Positions 1 through 13,275 of a stretch of 64,000 nt of DNA are shown one piece after another (the stretch's first letter is position 1; every line of letters starts with the position of its first letter). This DNA comes from Odobenus rosmarus divergens (Eukaryota; Chordata; Mammalia; Carnivora; Odobenidae), in NCBI RefSeq assembly GCF_000321225.1, contig NW_004451649.1:396674-460673 (forward strand). Reading direction: 5' to 3'. Below the pieces are notes generated by a model. The model was not told where the DNA came from. It saw nothing but the letters and a program-made list of their open reading frames with translations, and ran no database searches. The position numbers were made by a program, and so were the translations under genes.

Positions 1-445
1 GAGAACAAAAAATAAAGGACTTAAAAGTTTTAAAGTAAAATCATAAAACTGATATAATGACAAATGAATACATGATAAAATATTAAAGGAAATTATAAAA
101 ATCAAAGGGAGATATTAATAAATATAAAAGAAGTGTAGTTAATAATTGTTGTAAGGTCTTCATTACTTAAGAAAAAGATCAAAATGTTAATAGAGCTTGC
201 TTAGGAACAATGAGGAAAATATATGGAGATTAAGTGAAAGGTCAAAGGGAATTTGTACCTTAATCTATTGAAACTTTAAAGCAATAGTCTCCAAGCAAGG
301 TAATAAGAATTCATTCAAGATCCAAAAATAGAAACCATACTTTCTTTAGTCAACATGTACGGCTTTTATGAAGCGACAGAATTTACAGTCAGTGGCTAGA
401 AGAGCCATGTTGATGAAAGTGGGAATAGTTTTCTTTCAGTTGATA
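1..445. other. AT-rich non-coding DNA, nothing recognised
   Basis: No splice-flanked exon, RNA gene or transposon is recognisable here. The DNA is rich in A and T with stop codons in all frames. It ends at the TA dinucleotide (444-445) that precedes the DNA transposon starting at 446. Confidence 0.6.
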
Positions 446-909
446 CAGTAGCCCCCTCTTATCTGCAGGGAGTACATTCCAAGACCCCCCGTGGATGCCT
501 GAAACCATGGATAGTACCAAACCCTATACATACTGTTTTTTTTTCCTATACATACATATCTATGATAAAGTTTAATTTATCAATTAGGCATAGTAGGAGA
601 TTAACAACAATAACTAATAATAAATAGAACAATTATGACAACATATTATGATAAGAGTTATGTGAATGTGGCCTCTCTCTCTCTTAAAATACCTTATTGT
701 ACTGTACTCACCCTTCTTGTGATGATGTGAAGTGATAAAATGCTTATGTAATGAGATGAAGTGAGGTGAATGACATAAGTATTGTGATTTAGCGTTAAGC
801 TACTACTGACCTTTTGACAATGTCAGAAGGAGGATCATCTACTTCCAGACCACAACTGACCTTGGGTAACAAACTGTAGAAAGTGAAAGGCAGATGAGAG
901 GGACTACTG
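446..909. mobile_element. Tigger/MER44-like non-autonomous DNA transposon
   Basis: The ends form a terminal inverted repeat: the left end reads cagtagccccctcttatctgc-like and the right end gcagatgagagggactactg. The left end is preceded by TA, the target preferred by Tc1/mariner elements. The interior resembles the ancient MER44/Tigger consensus as I recall it, with phrases such as ggatgcctgaaacc and gatgatgtga. There is no transposase frame, so it is a dead, non-autonomous copy. The right-hand TA has decayed. Confidence 0.8.
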
Positions 910-1159
910 TCCTTGAAAAGCTGGGATGAGGAAATCTACTCCGATTCAAATTCTTTGCTAAAATATGTGATTTTTATAACTGTTAATATTTTATATAACC
1001 AAGTTATCACACATGAATTTATTAAATTCAGGTGATAATTATGAATTCATTAAAAAATCAATACATGACCATGCTTATTTTACTTTCATTATATACTTTT
1101 CTTTTTTTCCCCACCAGATTTTCAATTATATAAAATGTTAAAAGTATGACCATCTATCT

Positions 1160-1660
1160 TCATATCATCCATCATTCCAACTACATTTCTCAGAGACTGT
1201 GCCTCGGTCCAATTTTGTTAGGTCTCTTTTCTGTCCATGTTCTCTGCATTTACTTACACACATAGAAACACAGCTTATTTTATTAAACAAATACTAAAGA
1301 TAATATTCTGAAAGTTGCTTTTTTTAAAAAGTCTTCAAAATATTTTCATGCTAGCATATATAAATCTGCTATATTTTTTTAAGTAGCTGAAGAGTGTTTC
1401 ATACTATGGATATATCATAACTTACCCATTTCTGTACCTCTGGATTTTAAGTTGGGTCTAATTTTCTTTATTGCAAAAAAGTCCTGCAGCATTTTGTATG
1501 TACATCTTTAAGCATGTATGTGAGATACATTTCTATAATTCCTAAAAGGGAAATCACTGGGTCTAAGTAAATACATTTTTTTAAACAATTTTAGCCAGTT
1601 CTAAAGTTACTCTCCAAAAAGGCTTCACTAATTTAGATTTGAATGTTAATTTTTTAGTAG
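1160..1660 (-). mobile_element. Ancient LINE-1 fragment (L1M-type)
   Basis: Read on the minus strand, this resembles the end of ORF2 and start of the 3' UTR of old mammalian L1s. Recognisable landmarks on the plus strand are a decayed block ending in gggaaatcactgggtctaag and then tctccaaaaaggcttcac. It is heavily diverged, with no frame left, and both boundaries are approximate. Confidence 0.5.
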
Positions 1661-2596
1661 CTAAGAAATTATGCAAAACATTATTATTTTAAATGGATTT
1701 GAACATTGCATTATTTAATCCAGTTTTGATATATATTATTATCAGAATATATGGTTTATGCTAAAATTACAGATGTTTAAAATTTCTTTTCATAGTTTGT
1801 TTTTTCCCATCTGGAAACTATCAGAAAAATTAAATTCAAGTTCCTGGTGCTTCAGGCACACTGTATCAAAATTATTAGCATCATTATGTTTTAAGAATTA
1901 AACTCTATGATTTTTTCCAAAAATAAAAATAGTGGGAAAGTTTGGCTTGCTGAATGTGTAATCTAGCATAAACCCCAAAACCAAATTAAACATAGTTTTT
2001 GCACAATTGGTGTTACAAAATAATCAACTGAGACCATAAATATAAGAAAGAGGGAGAGCAATATCTTTTCATTTGAGAACAGTATCCATATATAGAAACT
2101 GATTTTCTTTCTGAGAGAAATCATTTATAGCATCCGTATATGATTATTTTCATTGCTACATGTATGTATGTAACTGATGTATATTCTGAAGGAATTACAG
2201 ATAAAAGTGGTAAAATGTACATAGTTGTTGACTAATTAGGTCATAACCTAATTGTTAAATGAAGTGAGGGATAAATATATGTCAATTCTAATTCCAAATT
2301 TCTTTCCTTTGCAATTGGGAGAATGATAATTCTATTGATTGAGCCACATAAAAAAAGGACACACTTGATTATAACTTTAGCCACTTTGTATCTAATAAGA
2401 TGGTGAGTCATACATGCAGAAAACACAGAGGGTGTCTAGAAAAAAGTTGTTAGCAGTTATTACCAAAGATGAGCTAACATCTCTAGGCACTGAAGTTATA
2501 GTAATTAATAAAACAGACAAACCCTCTGCCCATGATTTCTAAGGACATAAAGAATAGGGAAGCCTACTCTGGAAACTAATGACAAAAGAATAGGTT
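1661..2596. other. Non-coding DNA, no gene recognised
   Basis: AT-rich sequence with short random frames only. Around 2485-2570 a weak match to an old dispersed repeat is suggested by the words aaaacagacaaaccctctgccca, but no family can be assigned. Confidence 0.5.
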
Positions 2597-2824
2597 AAAC
2601 AACATAAGCCACAGGGCACCTGGGTGGCTCAGTTGGTTGAGCGACTGCCTGCGGCTTGGGTCGTGATCCTGGAGTCCTTGGATCGAGTCCCGCATCGGGC
2701 TCCCTGCTCAGCGGGGAGTCTGCTTCTCCCTCGGACCCTCCCCCCTCTCGTGCTCTCTATCCCTCATTCTCTCTCTCAAATAAACCAATAAAATCTTTAA
2801 AAAAAAAAAAAACAACATAAGCCA
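2597..2824 (+). mobile_element. Can-SINE (tRNA-derived), with target-site duplication
   Basis: The element begins near 2612-2614 (gggcacctgggtggctcag) and ends in a poly-A tail near 2809. It is flanked by a perfect 15-bp duplication, aaacaacataagcca, at 2597-2611 and 2810-2824. The head carries the tRNA-like RNA polymerase III promoter boxes. The body (ctcgtgctctctat, ctcattctctctctc) resembles SINE forms of seals and other arctoids. The intact duplication suggests a fairly young insertion. Confidence 0.93.
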
Positions 2825-3049
2825 TAGAAAGTTGCTCATCATTTATGAAAAGCACTTGTTCCTTTTATTTTTAGGTCTCTCCAATCTAGGCTAGAGGTAT
2901 AGAATTGGAAAAATCTGTTGAGACATGAATCTTAGAGCCTTGCTTCAGGTTTGCTTAAAATCATCCAGAACGAAAGCACAATAAAAACTAAACAGAAAAT
3001 TTAAAGGCCTTAAATGGGGAAACTCCACAAAAGTTGAGACTTTTTTTTT

Positions 3050-3145
3050 CTCATTTTGTTCATTACTTTATCACTAGCACCTGAAATTATGTATGAAATT
3101 GAGTAACAGCTCAATAAATATTTGCTGAGTAGATGTATAAACTAT
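3050..3145 (+). mobile_element. LINE-2 3' end remnant
   Basis: The sequence ends in agctcaataaatatttgctgagta, the diagnostic terminus of L2 elements, preceded by a decayed 'cactagcacctgaaa' block. Old and short; the left edge is approximate. Confidence 0.55.
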
Positions 3146-3216
3146 TGTTCACTTACTATTTTCCTACTCTGTTGATGTCAGCCATTGAAAAGTGAGAATA
3201 AATGCATTATAATAAA

Positions 3217-3473
3217 ATCAGCAGTATGAAGGGGGGGAAATTGGAGGGGGAGACGAACCATGAGAGACTATAGACTCTGAGAAACAAACTGAGGGTTCTA
3301 GAGGGGAGGCGGGTGGAGGGATGGGTTAGCCTGGTGATGGGTATTAAGGAGGACACGTACTGAATGGAGCACTGGGTGTTATACACAAACAATGAATCAT
3401 GGAACACTACATCAAAAACTAATGATGTAATGTATGGTGATTAGCATAACATAATAAAAAAATATCAGCAGTA
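3217..3473 (+). mobile_element. 5'-truncated carnivore LINE-1, 3' end only
   Basis: About 235 bp of L1 3' UTR (3227-3463), from a G-run through ggagcactgggtgttatacac to a short A-tail. It is bounded by a perfect 10-bp duplication, atcagcagta, at 3217-3226 and 3464-3473. Its reverse complement matches the short L1 end at 46695-46850, so both belong to one carnivore L1 family. It carries no coding sequence. Confidence 0.9.
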
Positions 3474-4389
3474 GGGACGCTGAAGCATATTTCTGTGTGC
3501 TCAGTTTCCTCATCTGTCCAAAGAGAATAAATTAAGACCTCAAAAAGTAGAATTAAGCAATATAACCTGTTTAAAGGATTTATCAGAGTAACTGATTCAT
3601 AATAAACACTCTAACGGTTACTATTGTTATTACCATTAATGTTAAATTCAGAGTTTGTGATTACTTGTCCTCACTCTACCAATAATTCACTAAAATTCTG
3701 AGAAAATTCATTGAGGATCTGAGTTGATTTTTTTCTATGAGTAAATCACTGTTAACCAAACTCACTTATTTCAAAGTTAAGGTAAATTTTTTAACGATGA
3801 CTCAAACCCAATTTTTAAACAATTAAAAAACTAAAAATTCTAATCCAATGTTGTTTGGATTCCTGGTAGTTTTAATTTATTCACTGCATAAAAATTATAG
3901 TTAAAATACAAAGCTATTTCATAAACAATGTTTAAGTGCAGTATGATGGTAATGACATTTGGCCACAGCTGGTATTCACAAATTTGTATGTTGTTTAGTT
4001 AGAGAACCCCAAAGGATAAAATCACTTTTGAAAGGGTTATTCCCAAGTTATACATCTTTACCAAAGAATTACTAATGCAAAAAATCACTTTTATAACTAG
4101 GTCAGATCTTGGCTTACAGATATATTCAGGTTTTAAGTTTAATTGGTATAAATTCGGAATTCTATTGATTTAATTAAAATGACTGTTTATGCAAGCATAA
4201 TCAGAAAGCTGACCGAAAGGATCAGTTATTAAGTTTCATTTTATGTCATTTTTGCTGAACTTGGTTGATTTCAGAAACAGGAGATGGGAGAGTTTGACCA
4301 TTCAAAAGTCGTATTAGTTGTTTGATTTCAATAAAATTGAACTACACATATAGGAATGACCTTAAACCCACATGCTGAATCTCATTGTC
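3474..4389. other. Non-coding DNA, nothing recognised
   Basis: AT-rich unique-looking sequence. I see no exon, RNA gene, or clear transposon. Confidence 0.5.
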
Positions 4390-5045
4390 CACCCTCTCCC
4401 TACCTACCACCAGGCCATACCACTAACATCTTTAGCCTGGACTATTGCAATAGTTCTCTAACTTGCTTTCTGCTTCTCTTGAAGGACGAATAGTCAGAGC
4501 GATCTTTGAAAAACTCAAATCGTAATTCTCCTACTGAAAACTCTCCAAAGACATCTATTCTTATAATGAAACACTTTTCATAGCAAACCACAATTCTCCA
4601 CGTGAGCATGCCATATCTTGCCACTCCAATCTTATTTCCCATCAGACTCCACCATCTTACTGGCTCCTTCTTGGCCCTTTGTTTTCTTCCTTACGCACCC
4701 CAAACTTGTTCCAGTCTCAGGACCTTTCCACTTGCCCTTTCTTCTTTCTGAGAGGTCCTTCCTCAGATTATCCCATGGCTGGTTTGTGTATCTCACAGAG
4801 GCAGCCCTTGAACTATTAACTCAAACACCACTGAAACCTATACCTCAGTCACTCTCTACCTTTCATCCTGCATTATACTTCATCAAACCTATTGCACTTA
4901 AAATTTTCTGTTTTTAGCTGTTTACATACAGAAGGCCCTATGAATGTAAGAATATTGTGTGTTTGCTTCACTATTAGGTCTTTAGTGCCTAGCCAAGAGC
5001 CTTGCCCATAATAGGCACTCAGTAAATATTTGTCAAATGAATGAA
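4390..5045 (+). mobile_element. LINE-2 fragment, 3' region
   Basis: A long, diverged L2 3' segment. It contains the pyrimidine-rich L2 body (caggacctttccacttgcc, cattatacttcatcaaacc) and closes with ggcactcagtaaatatttgtcaaatgaatg, the characteristic L2 terminus. The short frames in it are not genes. Confidence 0.8.
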
Positions 5046-7098
5046 TGGCTATCTGTACATACAAATCAAAATAAGTATACATATTAGTAGCATCAAAATG
5101 ACTTGTCCCCTGTGTTGGGTATCTTCTTGTTTACTTCTCAAGATCCATCTCTACCCTTCACCCGGTTTGATGCCCTGGGAGACTGATCCATTTGGACAAC
5201 ATCAACAGTTTGGCTTCTACTTGAGTTTGGCCAATGGTAGGCACTTGCAAGTGATTGTAAAGCAGGGAGAGGATGAACTTGGGAATTTTTGCCAGACTCC
5301 TTTTTAGACTTAATGACCCAAATTGGCTGCATCTCTTTAGCCCTCTACAAAAGGCTATAGTCCTGTCAGAGGGACATCTCCATATAGCTATCCTTCTTAG
5401 GACTAGGGGTGGTAATAGCTCCTTCTTGTGACTAGCCCTAGGGCAATTTTCTTTAAGCCTTACATAAACTTTTGTAAATAATCCCTTTTAAACTCTCTTC
5501 AAAATATCAGTGAGAATGTGCCATCTGTTTCCTGCTAGGTCCCTTATTTTGAAAATTCACTCAAAAGATTTTTCACCCAGATTTTAAAAAATAATGAATT
5601 GATTTATCATTTGGTGGCATGTTATTAAAAAAAAAGGGAGATATGAGCACTAACTTAAAGCAATTTTTACATAATTTCTTACAATTTTTTATAAATTTCT
5701 TATAATTTCTTTGAACTGTATTCTCCTCTAAGAACAAATATATATAAATACACACACACATATATATATATATGAGGGATATATGAACATATAAAATGTT
5801 TAGTTCATAACATATTTGTGTCCATTTTAATATAAATACAATAAATAAATAAATTTGATACTCTAGGAGTATGCACATTTTATGCTGTGGTTTTCTGTAT
5901 CCCTGGGTCTACCAGTATATATCTTAGAATTACTCATGGTCCATGTTAAGATGTATGACTTCAGAGCAAAGAAATACCAAACAATGGAGATTTCCAAGTT
6001 TGTCTTTGGGATCGTACCTCTTTTGTTGGCCTTCCCTTTCAAGGTGTCATGAAACTTCAGTATGAACTTGGGGAAGTTCATGTTAACAAACAACAGATGT
6101 TACATGATCCTATGACACTATCCAACAAATTTGAATAACGTATGTGAATTTAGTCTCCTGGAAACAGTATGTATGCTTTGTTGGAAATTGAAGAGTCACC
6201 TGATAATAGGAATTTCAGTTATATGGATGGATTAGAAAGATAAGATGACCACTAGGTGAGAAGCTTTTATTGTCAAAATTGGTCTTACGGAAACTTATAA
6301 ATCAATGATTAGGAAATTTGGCTGATTATCAGAATTTCATGATAAAATTTTTAAAATACAGGTTCTCAGGCCCAAGCCCAGAAATATTGAATTCAAATGC
6401 CTACGAGTTGGCCTGGTAATCTTTATTTCAATTAATTCAAGTTCTTCTGATGATCAGCCGCTGTGATTACTTTCTATGGCATCTTCCTAAATCCAGTTCA
6501 GCTCTATTTCCCTTTGCATGGCAGATTTTTATTAATTCCACTTTTGCATTTGCAGATTTCTGTGTCTAATACCTTTTCACTATCTGATTTTAGTTTCTTT
6601 AACAGCACCACTTTTTTTTAGAAGAAATGTTTCTATTTTAATCTCAGATGTTAACGTAAGAATTAGAAAATACAGTTGACTAGAGATATAGTCATTTAAG
6701 AAAAATAAATAGAAATTTCTATAAAAATCCTTTTATCTTTAAGCATTAGCCAATATTAGTGTCATAATACAATTTGCAATCACTAGGCATCACATCACTA
6801 ATCTAATAAGAATTGAAATATTTTTAAAGGAAAGTAGAAAAATAATGATAAAATAAATTAGATTATAGGTACACCTTAATTTATAAGATAGATGTGTTTC
6901 TGAAAGATTGGCAGTCAAGGTAATTTCTATTAACTAAATTATATTTTCCCATTGACTTGGGCTTATAATTACAAAGGCATGACTCTTAGAGTGGGATGCA
7001 AAGAAGAATGTGCTCTAGAAAGCAAATATAACTTTGATGTAAACTTATTTTACAAATCATGTATTTAAATATAAATTATATTGTTTAAAATAATAATA
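5046..7098. other. Non-coding DNA with a short AC/AT microsatellite
   Basis: No gene is supported. A short (AC)n(AT)n tract sits at about 5750-5774. The remainder is AT-rich sequence without recognised repeats. Confidence 0.5.
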
Positions 7099-7175
7099 CA
7101 GTTGACCATAGAACAACAAGTTTGAGCTTCATGGGTGCACTCATATGCATGTTTTTTTCAATAAATATGGTATAG
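7099..7175 (+). mobile_element. Tigger-like DNA transposon end fragment
   Basis: It starts cagttgaccatagaacaac after a TA dinucleotide (7097-7098) and continues into ttttttcaataaatatggta. This resembles the terminal sequence of a Tigger-class element. Only one end is present, and the right boundary is uncertain. Confidence 0.5.
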
Positions 7176-7235
7176 TACTTAAATGCATCAAGAAATAGTG
7201 CATCTCAATCCCCATGCATTTAAGGGTCTAGACAT

Positions 7236-9854
7236 AAGTGAAAGATATGAAACCTGCAGGGAGAAACCAACTAGATAAAGCATATTGATGCTTCCTTTCT
7301 TTGGGGGTAAGATAGTATCTCTGTACCTTTAGTAAATATAACCTATTTTAAGATCCTAAAGTTAAAACAAATTTTAATTAGCACAGATGCCTCAATTATT
7401 TTCTTGTCCTGTGATATGAAAGGCTATGGGGATTAAGGGAGCATAGTTAGGAACAGTGTCTCTAAAAGTGGAAAACTTTTACGCATTTCCACTAACCTAG
7501 TACATTCCATAATATGAGTTACTCAGATTTAGTATTTTTGATAAACATTAGTTTCTCTATGGTTATTTTTTTTCAGTGACGTCTGCCCAAATACTTTTAG
7601 GATGATTACCATTGTGTGAAATCTCATCTTCCTTATTTTTGAGCCTGAATCTGAGAGGGTATAAACATTTGGTCTGACAGACTCTAAAGCATTAAAAAGT
7701 TTTTTAAGGGCTGCTAAACTGGCCTTGTCTCTTATTCAAGATTCCCTACACAAACACCTAATGGATTTCTTTTTCATTTGACATTCCTCTTTCCCAAGCA
7801 ACTTAGGTAATTTGTCCACTGGAAGACCAGGGTGAAACTCTGACTAAGCTCACAATAGCAACGGGGAGGGGCGGGGATGGGGGGCTTCATTCTTTCCCCA
7901 GCTACAGCTGTACTTGAATAGGTAGTGGCCCGAGCTACTCACAAGGTGAAATGCACACAAGTGTGTGACTCCAAATGGGGCTACCCTGTGATACAGATCC
8001 CAGCAGTTTTCACACTCACTTTCTAAGGTGTGAAATCCCTGAGAACATGACATGGCGGTGTTGGAAGTTCCTACTGTCAGACTCTTCCATCTTTACTTAA
8101 ACTGTGGAGTCGCTAGCTCAGTAAAAATGCGAGGTGCTAGATCAGAAAAGACCTGGTTTTGTTAAGGGAGGAACAATCAGGGCAGCTGGAGACTGGGGGT
8201 GGTCAAAAGACCACCTACGTTTTATTCTATTATCACAGACAAGCAAAGGAGTTGTGGATTGATACTGGCCATTAAAGACACACAGAAAGAGAGCACACTC
8301 ACCTAAATGAATAAGCAGAAACTTATTCAACATTTGTGTTCCTGCTTTCTTACTTTTGCTGAATAATGAATCTTTCACTCTATTAATTATGTTTCTATTG
8401 TTAACTTTGTCACATTTATATTATCACAAATCATAGATTATTTAATTGTAAATATCTAAAGAATTCTCATGAACTTCAAATATTTGCTTTCTAAATTGTA
8501 TCCTTCCTATACATTAAAAGTTCAACTTACAAAAAGTCTTCTAAAAAAGAAAATAATCATTTAAGAGAAAAAGGAAACATATTTCTAGCCAGCATTTCAG
8601 GAGAAATCTTGTCATTTCCCCCCAGTGCAGCTCATCATAAAAGCTCTAAGGAAATAGTGCTTAAAATCAATTAACCAAGGAGGCCAAAATCAATTTAATA
8701 AGAGTTAGCTAATGTTTTACTAAAGCAAAATCTCTTTTCTTTAAACATGATTAATATCATTTAGGGGTTGTTATTAGTGCTGTCACTTCTAAAAATTGTG
8801 ACCAGTTTGTAATGAAAAGGCCTTTGTGTACACGTAAGGGATTTATAGGAAGCACAGAAATGTAACGTGGTATTAGTGATTATATCTTTTCCTTGCCTTT
8901 GATATTTTTAAGAGAACACTCCATTTTTACTCTGTCTTCTTGGAATGCCTCCTAAAAGGTCACTGAAGGATCAAGAAATACTTAACCTATAACTACCCAC
9001 GATTAAAACAACTCTATGCAAATTATATTCTCGGATGACATTTAGCAGTGTTGATATTGGGTAGAGTTATACAAATCAATGGATTTTAGAGTTAGAAGGG
9101 GCTAAACTTATAGGCCAGTAGTTTCCACATTTTTAACAGCTTATTTCTTTTAAGAACCCCTTATATATACAATGCTAAAAATGTACCTGCTAAGACTGAA
9201 GGGAGAGGCTATCTAAGCTTGACCTAGATGGGTTTCTCCAGCATCACACCCCTATCCCCAGCCCACAGCCCACAGTTTGAAAACCAGACAATGATCCCTT
9301 ACCTTAACATAACAGGAAACTAAAACCTTAACATAACAGGAAAGGAAAACCTGTTTAAATGACTTGTCACGTTAGCACAGACACATACATTTGAAACAAA
9401 ACTTGATCCATATCTGGTATTAATATTTGGTTTTATTGACTTATTTATTTTGCCTCTCACTATCCATGTCCTCATATGTAGTTTTCACCTACAGTTTTAC
9501 ACTTGATATTAATTTGCTTTGTCGGATCATGGTGCCACTGTGAATTAGACCCACACATAAATCTGCATCTCTTCTTTAAAAAAAGAACAAGAAACAAAAA
9601 AACTAAAAATGCTTTACTATTGCTTGTGAACAGTACACTTTCACTATCTTACTATGTATATAAGATTCTCAGCCACCAAAAATGACATCATATTCATTTA
9701 TCTTTGTAAGTCCAGCTCCTGGTGATAGTAATGTTAATACCATGTAACCGAGATATTACCTTCATATGCATTAGATCAAAGCATAGGAAATAGTCAATAT
9801 TTGAACTTTTTAATCTACCAAGACATGTACATATCACTTAATCTAATACAACCT
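7236..9854. other. Non-coding DNA with a G-quadruplex motif and a short duplication
   Basis: No gene recognised. Two local features stand out. The first is a four-tract G-run at 7863-7884. The second is a 19-bp direct repeat, accttaacataacaggaaa, at 9301-9319 and 9325-9343. Confidence 0.5.
7863..7884 (+). other. Putative G-quadruplex motif
   Basis: Four G-tracts of 4, 4, 4 and 6 bases are separated by loops of 1, 1 and 2 bases. This is a textbook short-loop quadruplex pattern, unusual in the surrounding AT-rich DNA. No gene is known next to it. Confidence 0.75.
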
Positions 9855-9975
9855 CTAATACTTACAATAGTCCTGCAATGCAATTGCTATCTTCATTCTC
9901 TAGGTGAAGGCTCTGAGGTTCCTAGACAAGACTTTTGTCCAAGGCCACACTGCCAGGAGTGTTAGGGCAGGGATA
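9855..9975 (+). mobile_element. MIR SINE fragment
   Basis: Contains the MIR core pattern (ctaggtgaaggctctgagg followed by gtccaaggccacactgccag), a diverged version of the common mammalian MIR consensus. Boundaries approximate. Confidence 0.7.
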
Positions 9976-11929
9976 TGGCCATACATATCTCTCCAAATTT
10001 CATGTCTTTTCTCTTGCACCATGCTACCCTATACGCTCAGAACGTTTGAATGTAAAGAAAGCAAGTTTATTCAGAGTAACTTAGTTCTATAGGAGCATGA
10101 AAGTGGGAAACTATTAATCTCAGACAGAATGTATTTCTCTATGAAGTGAGCTTCATATATTAAAACAGTATTTACTAAGCTTTTGATCAGATATCAGTAG
10201 CATAGATTGTCTAAGACTTTAAAGCTACCTCTAAAGCCCATAGCTACATCTGCTGTCAATCTTATTTAATTTACTATATAGCTCATGTGCACAATAATCT
10301 TACCTCATGTTATTATCAAACCAGGAGATCTTTATTTTGTCTAGAATTTTGAACTAAAATAAAAACACATTAGACCAAAAAACAACAAAAGAAGGCTATT
10401 AAAACATGAGAATGTTGCCTTGGAATTTGCACCTAATTCCAGAAACCGTTAGGTGGAAAAATAATCAGACTTTGTGTCTATGACCTTTCATCTTTTCAAT
10501 TCAAAGGAAATGAGTCAAAAACAAGACAACCACAACAGAAAACCTTCTACTGTAAAAGGAAGATAAAGTAAATAAGTGGGGAAGTCACACTGATTTATGA
10601 AAAGATTATTTGACCCCATCAGAGATAGCATCGAATAGCTATCAGAACCCAAGAAATTAAAGTGTATATGAAGTAGATTGGACATGATTTTCTTGCACAA
10701 TCATTCTAGAGTATTAGTTCAATAAAACTAGTTCTTTAACAGTTACTTAAGCTGAAACAAAATGAAAAAAATTTCCCATTTTATTATATTTCATCCCATC
10801 CTTAGAAAAAGACTTTTAGGTGTCTTATATAAATCATTTACCTAAAAAAAGACAAAATTAAAAATGAGACACATCAGGAAGAACCATAAACCCATGAAGA
10901 TTCTAATATTATTTACTATATTATTGCATGATTTTATTTATTTCATTTTACTATTTTTTTTGTGGACATATATCTGAAGATCCCAACTTTATTTTTAAAT
11001 ATATGCTGTGATTACACAATTTTTAATAAATATTCAATTTCTTTTTTTGACTTGCACTGTACCTGATAATCAAAAATACTATGGGCATAAGGCTGAATCT
11101 CCTAACTTTGTTTTGTTTTTTATTTATATTAATAAGATATTGAAAGCCTAGCCCAAGCCCTGTATATTGCCTTCATATAGAAAAGCTTCTGAACATGATG
11201 TATACAGTGAGGGAAAGCTCTTATCAGTTCAGAGAAATATCTTAAATTTATTCTAACATGTATAAACTCAATATAGAGATTTTTAAAAAAATACATATTA
11301 ATGGAACATAAGGATAATCTGGTGGCATCTCCAACTACTGTCATAGTTGATTCTGCCATTCTGGATTACCAAGAAAAAGCAGCCCTCCTTCTCCATCTCT
11401 GAACCAGGGCTATCTTTTCCCATGTTGGTGGTTGGCCAACAAGGTCATCCTTACAAAAATAGAACGTCTTTCTTCTATCACTGATCTAACATAACAGTGG
11501 TTCCTACTAGAACCTCAAAGAGCTTAGGATAAATTTTAAATGAGTGCTCCCCAAATTAAGTGTTACAATGGAAGAAGAGTTCTCTGTGACTTAAAGATAT
11601 TAGGAAATTCTTCATAAACAGAGGGGTCTTGAAGGGATTGGAAGGAAGAAGGTAAATAGAAATGGTAAGCAGGGGATTCCAGGAGGGAAAATGTTACATG
11701 GGAAGGAAACAGTGAGGAATGTCCAAACAAACAGACCTTCCATTTTGAGAATTTCATCACTTTAAATGATTTTTGAGTGATTCTTTCACCTGCAAGTAAT
11801 TACAACTTTGCTAAGAGATTGTTTCAAATTTCTGTGGAAAATTTTGAAAAACAAATCTAAAGAGACTAGTTGGTTTCTATAAAGTGATGTTTCTGTATTG
11901 TCTCTTGAAGTTAAGATTTTGGATGCTAG
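9976..11929. other. Non-coding DNA, nothing recognised
   Basis: AT-rich sequence with short random frames only. No exon, RNA or transposon can be supported. Confidence 0.5.
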
Positions 11930-12095
11930 ATTCAGACAGATTTGGATTTGAACCACAGTTTTACCACTTCTAGCTGGTTGATTTAATAAAGGGAATTTAC
12001 AGTAATGGCAATTTGGTAATAAGAATCGGAAGGATAATAATCAAGTTCATATATATAAAATGCTTAGCATAGCCAACATAAAGCACAATCATTGA
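11930..12095 (-). mobile_element. MIR SINE fragment
   Basis: The plus strand reads as the complement of MIR: gattcagacagatttggatttgaacc, then an 'accacttctagctg' block, and ends near aaaatgcttagcatagcc. Diverged; edges approximate. Confidence 0.55.
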
Positions 12096-12439
12096 TTCTA
12101 GTCATTATCATTTTTAATATATTGTTAGAACTACTAAAAGATACTTTGATGTTTTTAAAAGTAAGAAAAGGAAGAATTATAAATAAATAAAAATTGAATA
12201 GGTTCCAGGAGACATAATTGAGATGTTCACATTATACTAAAATTGAAAACACATCTTGACTTTTACAGTTAAATGTAAAAAGAAAACCACAAACTAAGCA
12301 GTAAAAACTGAGAACTGAGTAATTCATCAAATATTTGGATGGGGAGAACTTTCTATATATAAAAGCATTATTGAAACAGACACTCTTATTCATGGCTAGT
12401 GAGAGTGTAATTTTTTTTCTGTTTTTCTCAGAAGCATCT

Positions 12440-12905
12440 TTGCAATGCATATTAAAAACCTTAAAAAGTTCATGTCCTTTGAGTCAGTAAGTCAATCTAT
12501 TTAAGCAAACACTTAAATTCTAATGAAGAAATGAAAAATGTGCACAATGGCTTGTAGAAAATATGTTCAAGTCAGTGTTGTTCATTAAAGGAAACAAAGA
12601 ATAATCCTAGAAATAACCTAAATATCAAATAATAAAGGAAAATTAAATAAATATGGTGCATCCATATTATATAATATTATAAACCATTTAAATGGTGGTT
12701 ATGTTTAATAACATTAATACAATATTATGTGGAAGAAAAGCAGAATACAAAATAATAAATATTAAACTCACAACTATAAAGCAATATGCAGAGAAAAATG
12801 GAAATGTAGGAAAAAATTGTTTATTTCTTGCATGGTAAGATGATGAATCATATAAAATTTCCTTATACTTGTTAGTATTTAAACATTTTCTATAAAAAGC
12901 AGTGG
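12440..12905 (+). mobile_element. Ancient LINE-1 3' region
   Basis: The phrases gtgttgttcattaaaggaaac, gaaataacctaaatatcaa and ataaatatggtgcatccatat are a decayed copy of the segment near the ORF2 end of old mammalian L1s. No coding frame remains. Confidence 0.6.
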
Positions 12906-12944
12906 AAAAATCTACTTACCAAAGAAATCATGCAAATTCATACT

Positions 12945-13275
12945 TTTTTTTCAATTGTGGAAAAATATACCATAAAATGAAATTAAGTCATTTTAACAAA
13001 ACATAAAATTTACCATTTTAGCGATTTTTAGATGTATAGTTCAGTGTATTAAGTACATTTAGATTGTTGTGCAACCATCATAAACATCCATCTCCTGCAC
13101 TTTTTCCATTTTCAAAACCAAAACTCTGTACCCATTAAATAACAACTCATTCTCCCCTTCCCTCAGACCCCAGCAACCAACATTGTACTTTTTGTCTCTA
13201 TGGATTTGATTACTCTAGGAACCTCATATAGTGAGATCATACAATGTTTGTCCTTTTGTGACTGGCTTAAGAAAT
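12945..13275 (-). mobile_element. Ancient LINE-1 3' fragment (L1M-type)
   Basis: On the plus strand it contains ttgtgcaaccatca, catccatctcctgcac and gtgactggctta, in the order expected for the reverse complement of an old L1 3' end. A longer fragment of related type lies at 37695-38325. Confidence 0.7.

Noticed and set aside
2612..2700. tRNA-like head as a possible tRNA gene
   Set aside because: It is the tRNA-derived portion of a Can-SINE, flanked by a target-site duplication and followed by the SINE body and poly-A tail.
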